This document shows, piece by piece, positions 26,536-35,071 of a stretch of DNA of 64,000 nucleotides. Within the stretch, counting starts at the first letter, position 1; every line of letters starts with the position of its first letter. Source of the stretch: an uncultured Pelagibacteraceae bacterium (lineage in GTDB: Bacteria > Pseudomonadota > Alphaproteobacteria > Pelagibacterales > Pelagibacteraceae); contig CACISU010000002.1 in assembly GCA_902589345.1 (NCBI GenBank), positions 1-64,000 of the forward strand. Direction: 5' to 3'. A model generated the notes under the pieces. The model was not told the origin of the DNA. It worked only from the letters and a program-made list of their open reading frames with translations, and did not search any database. The position numbers were made by a program, and so were the translations under genes.

Positions 26536-27042
26536 TTAACTACAATTTTTTTTTGCTGAATTATATGCTTTTGTAAAACCCATTAAAGAATAATGGTCAA
26601 TTGTTTGAGATCCAGATCTATTATATCCAGTAACCATAATTCTCGAACCTTTCTTCATTGTTTTAATCATTTTTTTTTCAATTTTGTTTTCTGCTATCCA
26701 CGCAAAATTTTCCTGAGCTATATCAAATTTATACTTTCGTTTCCCAGATTTTGCATATATTGAATTTTGAAGGTTATATTCATAACCAGATGTAGTACTT
26801 ATTTCATCAAAGACCTTATCCGTTGGTCTAAAAGTAACAAAAAGTCTTGCTTCCCTATTTTTTTTCTTAGGAGATTGTAAAACAGGTTTAGATTGTGCAA
26901 AACAAACTTTTCCAGAATCATTTAATACTGTCATTACTTCCCAATCCTTAAATTTTCCAATTTTTTTTAATTCTTCACCTAAGGCCTGATTGCTAAAAAT
27001 TAAAATAAAAAATAAAAGTATTATTTGTTTAATTAAGGACAT
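26536..27042 (-). CDS. Invasion-associated locus B (IalB) family protein
   Basis: A 168-residue exported protein with a signal peptide (about 1-22, ending ALG-EE). The body has the IalB family pattern: FKDWEVMTVLNDSGKVCFAQSKP with a conserved Cys, ARLFVTFRP, and the C-terminal YSLMGFTKAYNSAKKNC. In this clade the name does not imply host invasion; these periplasmic proteins are widespread in free-living Alphaproteobacteria with unknown role. Two cysteines (positions near 47 and 167) could form a disulfide. The start overlaps the aldo/keto reductase by 10 bases. Confidence 0.82.
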   Translation of the reverse strand: MSLIKQIILLFFILIFSNQALGEELKKIGKFKDWEVMTVLNDSGKVCFAQSKPVLQSPKKKNREARLFVTFRPTDKVFDEISTTSGYEYNLQNSIYAKSGKRKYKFDIAQENFAWIAENKIEKKMIKTMKKGSRIMVTGYNRSGSQTIDHYSLMGFTKAYNSAKKNCS

Positions 27043-28073
27043 GGGTTAGGATAAATTTTTTGAATTTCATTAATTTCTTTAATAATTTCATCAGATAGTT
27101 TTACATTTACACTTTCTATGTCAGTTTTCAACTGCTCCAATGTTGTGGCGCCAATGATTACACTAGTCATAAATGGTTGGATTTCGCAAAATTTTAGAGA
27201 CATTTGACTCATATCAAGATTATATTTTTTACTTATTTTGTAATATTCATCTACCGCGCTTTTTAAATGAGGTGTATTGTATCTATATTTCCAAAAATCC
27301 CAGTGTTTTTCCATTCTTGATCCTTTTGGATATGTTTCATTTATATATTTTCCACTCAGGTATCCACTCGCCAATGGAGAGTATGCTAATAAGCCAATTT
27401 GTTCTCTTATAGAAACTTCAGCAAGACCAATATCATAAGTTCTATTTAACAAGTTATAAGGATTTTGAACGGACATCATTCTTGGTAAATTTTTATCCTT
27501 TGAAATTTCTAAATATTTTTTAACACCCCATGCAGTCTCATTAGATAATCCAACATATCTTACTTTTCCTTGATCTATAAATTTTTTAAGATTTCCTAAA
27601 ACATCTTCAAATTTATTCCAATCACCTTTATCATTGTGTTCATATCCCAATCTTCCAAACATATTAGTATTTCTCTCAGGCCAATGAAGTTGATATAAGT
27701 CAACATAATCTGTTTGTAGTCTTTTTAAGCTTCCTTCTAATGCTTCGGTAATATTTTTAATATCATATTGGTAACCACCACCTCTTACATAGGGTCGTGT
27801 AGGTCCGGCTATTTTTGTAGCTAGTATAATTTTCTCTCTCTTTTTGGTTTTATTAAACCAATTACCTATTATTATTTCTGTATGGCCAAAAGTTTCTGCT
27901 CTTGGAGGAACTGAATAAAGTTCAGCTGTATCCCAAAAATTTACACCTCTATCAAATGCAAGATCCATCTGCTCAAAACCCTCCTCTTGAGAATTTTGCT
28001 CACCCCAAGTCATTGTTCCTAAGCAAATAGTACTAACCTTGAGTTCTGTAGTGCCTAATTTCTTATAATTCAT
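27033..28073 (-). CDS. Aldo/keto reductase (Tas-like)
   Basis: A 346-residue AKR. Catalytic residues can be placed: Asp in FWDTAELYS with the Tyr, Lys in IILATKIAG and His in DLYQLHWPER. The C-terminal NADPH-binding block (SVIIGATTLEQL) is present. The long loop and overall length resemble E. coli Tas rather than the shorter AKRs. The natural substrate is unknown. It heads the minus-strand run that continues through IalB, TIGR02466 and argG. Confidence 0.92.
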   Translation of the reverse strand: MNYKKLGTTELKVSTICLGTMTWGEQNSQEEGFEQMDLAFDRGVNFWDTAELYSVPPRAETFGHTEIIIGNWFNKTKKREKIILATKIAGPTRPYVRGGGYQYDIKNITEALEGSLKRLQTDYVDLYQLHWPERNTNMFGRLGYEHNDKGDWNKFEDVLGNLKKFIDQGKVRYVGLSNETAWGVKKYLEISKDKNLPRMMSVQNPYNLLNRTYDIGLAEVSIREQIGLLAYSPLASGYLSGKYINETYPKGSRMEKHWDFWKYRYNTPHLKSAVDEYYKISKKYNLDMSQMSLKFCEIQPFMTSVIIGATTLEQLKTDIESVNVKLSDEIIKEINEIQKIYPNPCP

Positions 28074-28143
28074 TAAATATTAAATAATTTTAAAGTTTTT
28101 ATGATATCTTGAATAAATAGTAAAAGGCTATTATATAAATGGT

Positions 28144-28905
28144 ATGGAATTTAATAAAGAAAATATACTAAACAAAGTAAAATCTGCTCAACAAACAACT
28201 GTTGCAATGGATGAAGGCCTAAGAGCCTACATGCTAAAAGTATACAATTATATGGCAACAGGAATTTTGCTAACTGGAATTATTGCTCTTTTAACATTTA
28301 AAATGTCAGTTGTTACAGATACTAGTGGAACAATAGTTGGATTGACTCAATTTGGAAATGCAATTTACCTATCAGGTTTAAAATGGATTGTTATGTTAGC
28401 TCCTTTGGGAATAGTTTTTTATATGAGCTTTGGAATTAATAAAATGAGTTCTGCTAAAGCCCAAACTACTTTTTGGATTTTTGCTTCATTAATGGGTCTT
28501 TCTTTATCTTCTATATTACTGGTCTATACAGGTTTAAGTGTAACAAGAGTATTTTTTATAACATCAGCAACTTTCGGAGCTATGAGCATTTATGGTTATA
28601 CCACTAAAAGGGATTTGACTAAATTAGGATCATTTTTAATGATGGGATTAATAGGAATTATAATTGCCTCTCTAGTAAATATATTCCTTAAATCATCAAT
28701 GATGTATTTTGTTATTTCAATATTAGGTGTATTAATTTTTGTTGGCTTAACAGCCTACGATACTCAGAAAATCAAAAATATGTATTCAGCATCAGATACA
28801 GGAGAGTTAATTGGTAAAAAAGCTGTGATGGGTGCTTTAACTTTATATTTAGATTTTATAAATCTGTTTATAATGCTTCTAAGGTTATTTGGTCAAAGAA
28901 GATAG
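28144..28905 (+). CDS. Bax inhibitor-1/YccA family protein
   Basis: A 253-residue protein with seven predicted membrane segments. The N-terminal MDEGLRAYMLKVYNYMATGI and the C-terminal FVGLTAYDTQKIKNMYSA, with the conserved aspartate, are BI-1/UPF0005 family signatures. Bacterial members act as pH-sensitive cation leak channels or FtsH modulators. Divergent from the aldo/keto reductase; stops one base from the convergent DUF2794 gene. Confidence 0.94.
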   Translation: MEFNKENILNKVKSAQQTTVAMDEGLRAYMLKVYNYMATGILLTGIIALLTFKMSVVTDTSGTIVGLTQFGNAIYLSGLKWIVMLAPLGIVFYMSFGINKMSSAKAQTTFWIFASLMGLSLSSILLVYTGLSVTRVFFITSATFGAMSIYGYTTKRDLTKLGSFLMMGLIGIIIASLVNIFLKSSMMYFVISILGVLIFVGLTAYDTQKIKNMYSASDTGELIGKKAVMGALTLYLDFINLFIMLLRLFGQRR

Positions 28906-28906
28906 T

Positions 28907-29251
28907 TTATCTCTGTAATCTTTTCCAATCTGTATTTTTTAGAAGATTTTTTAGTTCAAAGGAATTTTTTAAAATTTTTCCATTTATATCAGTAATCAGA
29001 TATCTTAGATTTTTATTTGATGGTTTAAAATTTTTACAAATTTTGTACATAGCATTTTCTGCAGTATGTTTAAAAACAATAAAGCTTATTTGTTTACTAG
29101 ATATAGAGAGACCATAATCTTTCCAAGACCCTTCGGATACCATTTTAGCATATAAATCAAGGATTACTTTTAGTTCTTTTTTTTCAAAAAAATATCTTTC
29201 ATTTTCATCTTTAGAAATATTATTAACTACAAGCTTTAAATTTTTATTCAT
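28907..29251 (-). CDS. DUF2794 protein
   Basis: A 114-residue protein. The segment FFEKKELKVILDLYAKMVS followed by WKDYGLSIS and FIVFKHTAENAMYKICK matches DUF2794 (F-x-R-x-E-L-x-x-I-L-x-L-Y-x-x-M-V...W-R-D-Y), a family almost confined to Alphaproteobacteria. Function unknown. The start overlaps the end of the septation protein A gene by eight bases. Confidence 0.85.
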   Translation of the reverse strand: MNKNLKLVVNNISKDENERYFFEKKELKVILDLYAKMVSEGSWKDYGLSISSKQISFIVFKHTAENAMYKICKNFKPSNKNLRYLITDINGKILKNSFELKNLLKNTDWKRLQR

Positions 29252-29795
29252 TTAACTTGTATTTATTTATTAATCCAATTTGAAAGGCTGTAAAAGTAAA
29301 TGTTATTGGCAACATTCCCCAAACTTTAAAGTTAACCCAAAATTCCTCAGACTGTGTTCTCCAAACTAACTCATTTAAAATTGCTAAACCAAAAAAGAAA
29401 TACATCCATCTGTTGTTTAAAATTTTCCACCCTTCATCTCTTAGCGGTAAAGATTTTCCTAAAATCTTTTTTAGCATAGGTTCGTTTGTAAAATATTTTC
29501 CAAAGAAAAGTGCTAGAGCGAACAAAATGTTAATTATTGTTGGTTTCATGTAGATAAAAATTGGATTTTTAAAATATATAGTTAAACCACCAAACAAAGT
29601 AACCAAAATTCCACTTAACAATGGGACCATCGGTATCTTTTTTTCCCAAACCCAAACAAGTAATACAGAAATAATAGTTGCGACAATTAGTGGAGGAATT
29701 GCTACTTTTAAATCTTTGCCACTGTTATAATAAAAGTAAAAAAATATCACCAATGGGCCAATATCGGTGACAAATTTAAATAAAGATTTATTCAC
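29244..29795 (-). CDS. Septation protein A / YciB family
   Basis: A 183-residue inner-membrane protein with about five or six hydrophobic segments. GPLVIFFYFYYNSGKDL at the start, KKIPMVPLLSGILVTLFGGLT in the middle, and the near-C-terminal WVNFKVWGMLPITFTFTAFQI are diagnostic of the IspA/YciB family, linked to septation and envelope synthesis. It is translationally coupled to DUF2794. Confidence 0.92.
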   Translation of the reverse strand: MNKSLFKFVTDIGPLVIFFYFYYNSGKDLKVAIPPLIVATIISVLLVWVWEKKIPMVPLLSGILVTLFGGLTIYFKNPIFIYMKPTIINILFALALFFGKYFTNEPMLKKILGKSLPLRDEGWKILNNRWMYFFFGLAILNELVWRTQSEEFWVNFKVWGMLPITFTFTAFQIGLINKYKLNE

Positions 29796-29871
29796 TATAA
29801 GATATTAACAGAATTCTTAAACAAATAAATTTTTTTATTGATTTTTTAAATTAAATATCCATATTTAGGTA

Positions 29872-30192
29872 GTGACTGTTCAAAAAGCAAAATTTTCAAT
29901 CGGAGATGTAGTAAAACATAAACATTTTGAGTTTAGAGGTGTTATCTATGATGTAGATTTTGAATTTAATAATTCTGAAGAATGGTACCAATCAATACCA
30001 AAAAACGTAAGACCAAGAAAAGACCAGCCATTTTATCATCTGCTAGCTGAAAATGATGATGTTACTTACGAAGCTTATGTATCTGAGCAAAATCTTCTAA
30101 ATGATGACTCTGAGGAGCCAATCAAACATCCTCTAATTAACGAAATATTCTCAGGAAAAAAAGGCTCTGGATATTTTAAGCCCTCAAATTAG
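29872..30192 (+). CDS. hspQ: Heat shock protein HspQ
   Basis: A 106-residue HspQ (YccV-like hemimethylated-DNA-binding domain). FSIGDVVKHKHFEFRGVIYDVD, WYQSIPKNVRPRKDQPFYHLL and TYEAYVSEQNL follow the family order. HspQ promotes degradation of misfolded DnaA and is a specificity factor for Lon in enterobacteria. The start is GTG 29872; no better in-frame ATG exists. Confidence 0.93.
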   Translation: MTVQKAKFSIGDVVKHKHFEFRGVIYDVDFEFNNSEEWYQSIPKNVRPRKDQPFYHLLAENDDVTYEAYVSEQNLLNDDSEEPIKHPLINEIFSGKKGSGYFKPSN

Positions 30193-30258
30193 TTAATTAT
30201 CACTATTTAAACACATTTAACTCAAATCTTAGACATAAGAATTTATTATTATTAAACT

Positions 30259-30321
30259 AATTCTGATCAAGAGTGTTAATTTCTCCAATTATCTCCCTCA
30301 AAACCATTCTTGGTCAGAATT
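30259..30321 (+). terminator. Long hairpin after hspQ (possible terminator or small RNA)
   Basis: Arms AATTCTGATCAAGAGTG (30259-30275) and CATTCTTGGTCAGAATT (30305-30321) form a 17-bp stem with only two G-U wobbles around a 29-base pyrimidine-rich loop. It lies between hspQ and ccmC. The downstream TTTATTAT tract is weak, so termination is not certain. It is the only notable structure in this 178-base gap. Confidence 0.5.
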
Positions 30322-30370
30322 TTATTATAAAAAAAATTTAATTTTTAATTATTTGGTATATTAAGTTCAA

Positions 30371-31075
30371 ATGTTTAATATATTTTCACCTAGTAAAATT
30401 TTTTCTATAACATCAAGAGCAACAAAATATGTTTTTGCTATTTTTATTTTGATTATTTCCGTTGGTCTAATTGAAGCACTTTTTCTATCACCTAAAGATT
30501 ATATCCAGAGTGACTCCGTAAGAATTATGTATGTGCATGTTCCAGCAGCATGGATATCTTTAGGAATATTTTCTTTAATTGCATTGCTGTCAATTTCAAT
30601 ATTAATTTTCAAAAATAAAACCTTTTCATTAATTGCTAAAAGCTTAGCACCTTCAGGATTCATATTTAGTATTATTGCATTGGTTACAGGATCAATCTGG
30701 GGAAAGCCAACCTGGGGAACCTGGTGGGCGTGGGATGCTAGAATAACCTCTATGCTTATTTTAGGACTTTTTTATTTAATGTATATTGTTGCTTGGCGAG
30801 TAATTAGTCCAAACAATGCTAATAAAGTTACATCAATTATTGCAATTATTGGCGTGGTTAATATTCCAGTAATAAAGTTTTCTGTTGATTGGTGGTCAAC
30901 TTTACATCAACCATCTTCAATAAATATTCTTTCAAAATCAACGATTCATCACTCAATGCTAGTACCTTTAATAATTATGACTGCGGCATTTGCTCTATTT
31001 TCTCTTTTGATATTTTTGATGAAATATAATACAGAACTGATAAAGATTAAAAACAAAGGACTAGATAGATTATGA
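30371..31075 (+). CDS. ccmC: Haem exporter/chaperone CcmC
   Basis: A 234-residue membrane protein with six predicted helices. The tryptophan-rich WWD motif GTWGTWWAWDARIT and flanking histidines (MYVHVPAAW; STLHQPSSI) bind haem and deliver it to CcmE. It is the first gene of ccmCDEFGH and overlaps ccmD by four bases. Confidence 0.97.
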   Translation: MFNIFSPSKIFSITSRATKYVFAIFILIISVGLIEALFLSPKDYIQSDSVRIMYVHVPAAWISLGIFSLIALLSISILIFKNKTFSLIAKSLAPSGFIFSIIALVTGSIWGKPTWGTWWAWDARITSMLILGLFYLMYIVAWRVISPNNANKVTSIIAIIGVVNIPVIKFSVDWWSTLHQPSSINILSKSTIHHSMLVPLIIMTAAFALFSLLIFLMKYNTELIKIKNKGLDRL

Positions 31076-31305
31076 TTAATGAAATCATTTTAATGAATGG
31101 ATACGGACTTTATGTTTGGTCGGCTTTCTGTTTTACATTGACTAGCTTTGTAATTCTGTACTATGTAATTAAATCTCAGTTAGTGAAAGAACAATTAAAA
31201 TTTAAAAATAAATTTTCTAATTTAGTTATTGATAAAGCTGACAAAGTTAAAGTTCAAGAAGCATATAAAGAAATATTATCCAATACTTCTGCTTATAAAA
31301 TTTAA
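31072..31305 (+). CDS. ccmD: CcmD-like haem exporter protein
   Basis: A 77-residue protein with one N-terminal membrane helix (GLYVWSAFCFTLTSFVILYYV) and a charged cytoplasmic tail, the layout of CcmD. The tyrosine-tryptophan start Y-x-W-x-A fits the family (canonical YVWxAY). CcmD stabilises the CcmABC/CcmE complex. The gene overlaps ccmC and precedes ccmE by 11 bases, which supports the call despite low sequence conservation. Confidence 0.85.
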   Translation: MINEIILMNGYGLYVWSAFCFTLTSFVILYYVIKSQLVKEQLKFKNKFSNLVIDKADKVKVQEAYKEILSNTSAYKI

Positions 31306-31316
31306 CTTTAAAATAA

Positions 31317-31739
31317 ATGTATGGTAAAAAAGTTAAATTAAGAATTTTTTTCTTTTCGATTATTTTTTTAGCAATTTTACTAACTACCTTTTTAATATTA
31401 AAATCATTAGAAGAAAATGTTGTATATTTTATCTCTCCTTCTGATGTTAAGGTACTACCAGAATTAAGTAAAAAAAAAATTAGAATAGGTGGGATGGTAA
31501 AAAAAGATTCTATCGAAACTAATGCAAAAGAAATCTTATTTATTATAACTGATTATAAAAGTGAGATTAAAGTATCTTTTAGTGGATCAATACCCAATCT
31601 ATTTGCTGAAGAAAAAGGTGTAGTTGCTGAAGGATTTTTAAAAGATAGAAATTATTTTACTGCAAAAAAAATATTAGCAAAACACGATGAAAATTATATG
31701 CCACCTGAAGTAAAAAAAGCTTTGGAGAGTAAAAAGTGA
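31317..31739 (+). CDS. ccmE: Cytochrome c-type biogenesis haem chaperone CcmE
   Basis: A 140-residue protein with one N-terminal membrane anchor (about 8-28) and a periplasmic OB-fold. [14 protein letters not shown] begins the beta-barrel; the haem-attaching histidine is in [13 protein letters not shown], with the conserved tyrosine four residues later. The family holds haem covalently and passes it to CcmF. Overlaps ccmF by four bases. Confidence 0.97.
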   Translation: MYGKKVKLRIFFFSIIFLAILLTTFLILKSLEENVVYFISPSDVKVLPELSKKKIRIGGMVKKDSIETNAKEILFIITDYKSEIKVSFSGSIPNLFAEEKGVVAEGFLKDRNYFTAKKILAKHDENYMPPEVKKALESKK

Positions 31740-33622
31740 TTTTTAATCATATTGGGTATTACTCTTTAGTTTTCGGATTTTTTATATCTTTATATTTATT
31801 ATTTTTTTCTATGTTTTTGTATCTTAAAGGTAAATTAAATAATCAGCTAAACTTAAATATTTATTATTTTTCATCATTACAATTATTTTTAGTTATTTTG
31901 AGTTTTATTAGTCTAATTATATCATTTATTTTATCAGACTTTTCTAATGAGACAGTTTATTATAATTCTCATACAACTAAGCCTCTCTTTTACAAGATAG
32001 CTGGAACGTGGGGAAACCATGAGGGAAGTTTATTATTATGGTTATTAGTACTTACATTATTTATTTTTATATTTATTTTAAAATCTAATAATCAACCAAA
32101 ACTTTATCGATTATTAAGCATTTTTTTTCAACAAATAATTATTACAGGTTTTTTTTTATTTTTATTAATTACTTCAAATCCGTTTAATTATTTATTCCCA
32201 ATACCTATAGAAGGTTTAGGACTTAATCCGATCTTACAGGATCCTGCGTTAGTGATTCATCCACCAATTTTATATTTAGGATATGTTGGTTCATCGATTA
32301 TTTTTTCATCATCTTTAGCAGCATTAATAGAAAATAATTTTAGTAAGATTTGGGCTAAGCATATAAAGAATTGGGTTTTTGTTAGTTGGATATTTTTAAC
32401 TTTAGGAATTCTCTTGGGGTCTATTTGGGCTTACTATGAACTAGGATGGGGAGGTTTTTGGTTTTGGGATCCAGTTGAAAATGTATCTTTAATGCCATGG
32501 TTTTCTTTAACTGCTTTATTACATACAATTTCAGTTTTGGAAAAAAGACAATTGCTCAAATCTTGGACAATTATTTTATCAATTTCAACATTCTCACTAA
32601 GTATGAGTGGTACTTTTTTAGTTAGATCTGGAATATTAAATTCTGTTCATACCTTTGCTAACGATCCTGAACGAGGAGTGTTTATATTAACTTTTTTATT
32701 TATTTTAATTTTTTTGGCAGTTTTTATCTTCTTCTTCTTTAGTAAAAATATAGTTAATTTAAATGAAAAGAATTTTTATTGGTTAAGCAAAGACTCATCC
32801 ATCATAATTAATAATTGGTTCATGATGTATTTTTTATCTGTGGTATTAATTGGTACAATATATCCTATATTTTTAGAAGTAATTACAAGTGATAAAATTT
32901 CTATCGGCCCCCCTTTTTTTAATAAATTAATTGTTCCATTTTTAATACCATTTTTACTTATAATGTCATTTGGACCAAAGCTTAAATGGATAAAAGACAG
33001 ATTTAATAAGTTGGAATTAGATAAAATATTCTTCTTTGTTATTTCAATATTAATTTCAGTATTAATTTATGAAAAATTAGGACAAAAAAATTTATTAATT
33101 ACAATCTTAATCTTTGCTAGCATTTACTTGTTTTTAATTTCATTAATTGAACTTATAAAATCAAGAAATAATTTATCTCAAAAATTATCTCATTTTGGTT
33201 TTAGCTTACTAATACTTAGTATTCTGTTTAATGGGTTATTTTCAAAAGAATTTTCTTCAAATATGAAAATTGGAGACCAAATTGAATTCGATAATAAATT
33301 AATAAAATTTAAAAATGTTGAGTCAAAAAAGGGGTCAAACTATAATTCAATAATAGCTAGCTTTGTTATAGAAGATGAAAATAAAAGAATATCAAAGTTT
33401 TTTCCAGAAATTAGAATTTATAATCAACCAAATATAATGACTAGTGAAGCAGATATAAAAACTTCAATATTTCAAGATAAATTTTTTGTTATTAATTTCT
33501 TAAAAAATGAAAATTATTTTAATGTTAGATATCAAGTAAAATCATTTATGATTTGGATTTGGATATCTACTTTGCTTATCGTTTTAGGTGGATTAATTGG
33601 GTTGGTAAGAAAAATTAAATGA
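31736..33622 (+). CDS. ccmF: Haem lyase subunit CcmF
   Basis: A 628-residue polytopic membrane protein. The WWD-type motif [18 protein letters not shown] is intact, preceded by [13 protein letters not shown] and [17 protein letters not shown], which supply conserved histidines. CcmF attaches haem to apocytochrome c with CcmH. The start is GTG 31736, inside the ccmE end; the length is close to the usual ~650 residues. Confidence 0.97.
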   Translation: MIFNHIGYYSLVFGFFISLYLLFFSMFLYLKGKLNNQLNLNIYYFSSLQLFLVILSFISLIISFILSDFSNETVYYNSHTTKPLFYKIAGTWGNHEGSLLLWLLVLTLFIFIFILKSNNQPKLYRLLSIFFQQIIITGFFLFLLITSNPFNYLFPIPIEGLGLNPILQDPALVIHPPILYLGYVGSSIIFSSSLAALIENNFSKIWAKHIKNWVFVSWIFLTLGILLGSIWAYYELGWGGFWFWDPVENVSLMPWFSLTALLHTISVLEKRQLLKSWTIILSISTFSLSMSGTFLVRSGILNSVHTFANDPERGVFILTFLFILIFLAVFIFFFFSKNIVNLNEKNFYWLSKDSSIIINNWFMMYFLSVVLIGTIYPIFLEVITSDKISIGPPFFNKLIVPFLIPFLLIMSFGPKLKWIKDRFNKLELDKIFFFVISILISVLIYEKLGQKNLLITILIFASIYLFLISLIELIKSRNNLSQKLSHFGFSLLILSILFNGLFSKEFSSNMKIGDQIEFDNKLIKFKNVESKKGSNYNSIIASFVIEDENKRISKFFPEIRIYNQPNIMTSEADIKTSIFQDKFFVINFLKNENYFNVRYQVKSFMIWIWISTLLIVLGGLIGLVRKIK

Positions 33623-34149
33623 AAAAAAAATTTGTTCTCGTTTTATTATTAATATTTTTTTCAATAACTTTTATAATTTTATATTCTAGTTTACATAAAG
33701 TTGAAATATATATTCCTGAAAAAATTACCAATAAAAGTACAATTAAGTTTTCTGCCAAAGATTTATTTTCTAATAAGGAAATAGATTTTAATAGCCTAGT
33801 TAAAAATGATAAATTAACAATAATTAATATTTGGGCTTCGTGGTGTCAACCATGTAGGGACGAACATCCTTTTCTTATGAAATTAGGAGATGATAAAAAT
33901 ATAAATTTAATTGGTATTTCCTATAAAGATAATATTAAAAATTCCAAAAAATTTCTTAATGATTTTGGAAATCCATTTTCAAATATTTTAATTGATAAAA
34001 ATGGTTTAATATCAATTAATATAGGAGCATATGGAGTTCCAGAAACATATATTATTAATGCAGATAAAAAAATCTTTAAAAAGTATATTGGACCACTTAA
34101 AGAGAAAAATTATTTAGAAATAATGAGCTTATCGAATGAAAATAATTAA
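33619..34149 (+). CDS. ccmG: Thiol:disulfide interchange protein CcmG/DsbE
   Basis: A 176-residue membrane-anchored thioredoxin-fold protein. An N-terminal helix (about 5-23) is followed by the active site IWASWCQPCRDEHP and the cis-proline loop AYGVPETYI with IGPL. It reduces the haem-binding CxxCH cysteines of apocytochromes. It overlaps ccmF by four bases and ccmH by 14. Confidence 0.95.
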   Translation: MKKKFVLVLLLIFFSITFIILYSSLHKVEIYIPEKITNKSTIKFSAKDLFSNKEIDFNSLVKNDKLTIINIWASWCQPCRDEHPFLMKLGDDKNINLIGISYKDNIKNSKKFLNDFGNPFSNILIDKNGLISINIGAYGVPETYIINADKKIFKKYIGPLKEKNYLEIMSLSNENN

Positions 34150-34504
34150 ATATTTTTTACTTCTATTAATAATTTTAAACTTTTCTTTAACAAAAGCCTT
34201 TTCAAACGAAAATAGAATATTGGTTGATAAAATTTCAAAAAATTTAAGATGTTTAATTTGTCAAGGACAATCAGTTTATGACTCACAATCAGAATTTGCT
34301 CTAAGCATAAAGTTATTAATCAATGAAAAATTAGAAAAAGGCAATACTGAAAAAGAAATTTATGATTTTTTAAAAAATCAATATGGCGATTGGATAGTTT
34401 ATGATCCAAAATTTGATAAAAAAACTCTCTTACTATGGGGCATTCCACTAATATTATTCATTTTTGGGGGTATTTTAATTTTCAGAAAAGTGTTTATTTA
34501 TTAA
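34136..34504 (+). CDS. ccmH: Cytochrome c-type biogenesis protein CcmH
   Basis: A 122-residue CcmH with a signal peptide (about 1-22) and a C-terminal membrane helix (about 98-118). The redox motif is LRCLICQGQSVYDSQSEFA, with Leu-Ile where many relatives have Pro-Val between the cysteines. YGDWIVYDPKFDKKTLLLWGIP is the conserved C-terminal block. No CcmI-like TPR domain follows, so this is the short, unfused CcmH. Confidence 0.95.
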   Translation: MKIIKYFLLLLIILNFSLTKAFSNENRILVDKISKNLRCLICQGQSVYDSQSEFALSIKLLINEKLEKGNTEKEIYDFLKNQYGDWIVYDPKFDKKTLLLWGIPLILFIFGGILIFRKVFIY

Positions 34505-34539
34505 AATATATTAATTAGATTAAAGCAATTTTTAATAAA

Positions 34540-35058
34540 ATGAACAAAAAATTTAAACTTGTATTTTCGTTTTTGCTGATATTTTTATTTACGGGAGTGA
34601 GTAACAGTGAAGAAAAACAAGAAGCTTTTAATGATCATCAAATAAATTTTCACACTGGAACATTTGATTATAGTGATGATGGTAAAAAATCTGGTTTATT
34701 TGGATTTCAACATCAAAATGTTAGTTTAAATAGAAAGAGTTTTTTAGGAAACTTATCACCAATAACTGGATTTATTCTTACCCAAGATAATGCAAGTTAT
34801 TTATACACTGGTGTGCAAGCTGAGTATAAAATAGGTAAAATAAATTTTACTCCAAGCTTTACTCCTGGGTATTATAACAAGGGAGACGGTAAAGATCTTG
34901 GGCACTCTTTAGAATTTAAAAGTGAATTACAATTTTCTGTTGATTTATTTTCAAACACACAACTTGGTTTTTCATATAATCATATATCAAATGCAAGCTT
35001 AGGATCCAAGAACCCTGGGGCAAATAGTTATATGTTCAATTTTATGAAGCAGTTTTAA
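34540..35058 (+). CDS. PagL-like lipid A deacylase / acyloxyacyl hydrolase family
   Basis: A 172-residue exported protein: signal peptide about 1-23, then an alternating beta-strand pattern ending in aromatic Phe, as in small outer-membrane barrels. Near the C-terminus, FSYNHISNASLGSKNPGANS matches the PagL/PF09411 active-site region with the catalytic His and Ser (H-x-S-N-A). PagL removes the 3-O-acyl chain of lipid A. The expected acidic residue is not obvious, so activity is unproven. Confidence 0.78.
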   Translation: MNKKFKLVFSFLLIFLFTGVSNSEEKQEAFNDHQINFHTGTFDYSDDGKKSGLFGFQHQNVSLNRKSFLGNLSPITGFILTQDNASYLYTGVQAEYKIGKINFTPSFTPGYYNKGDGKDLGHSLEFKSELQFSVDLFSNTQLGFSYNHISNASLGSKNPGANSYMFNFMKQF

Positions 35059-35071
35059 GATTTAATTTAAT

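Noticed and set aside
26536-27042. Evidence for a host-associated (invasive) lifestyle from the IalB protein
   Set aside because: IalB-family proteins are widespread in free-living Alphaproteobacteria; the name is historical.
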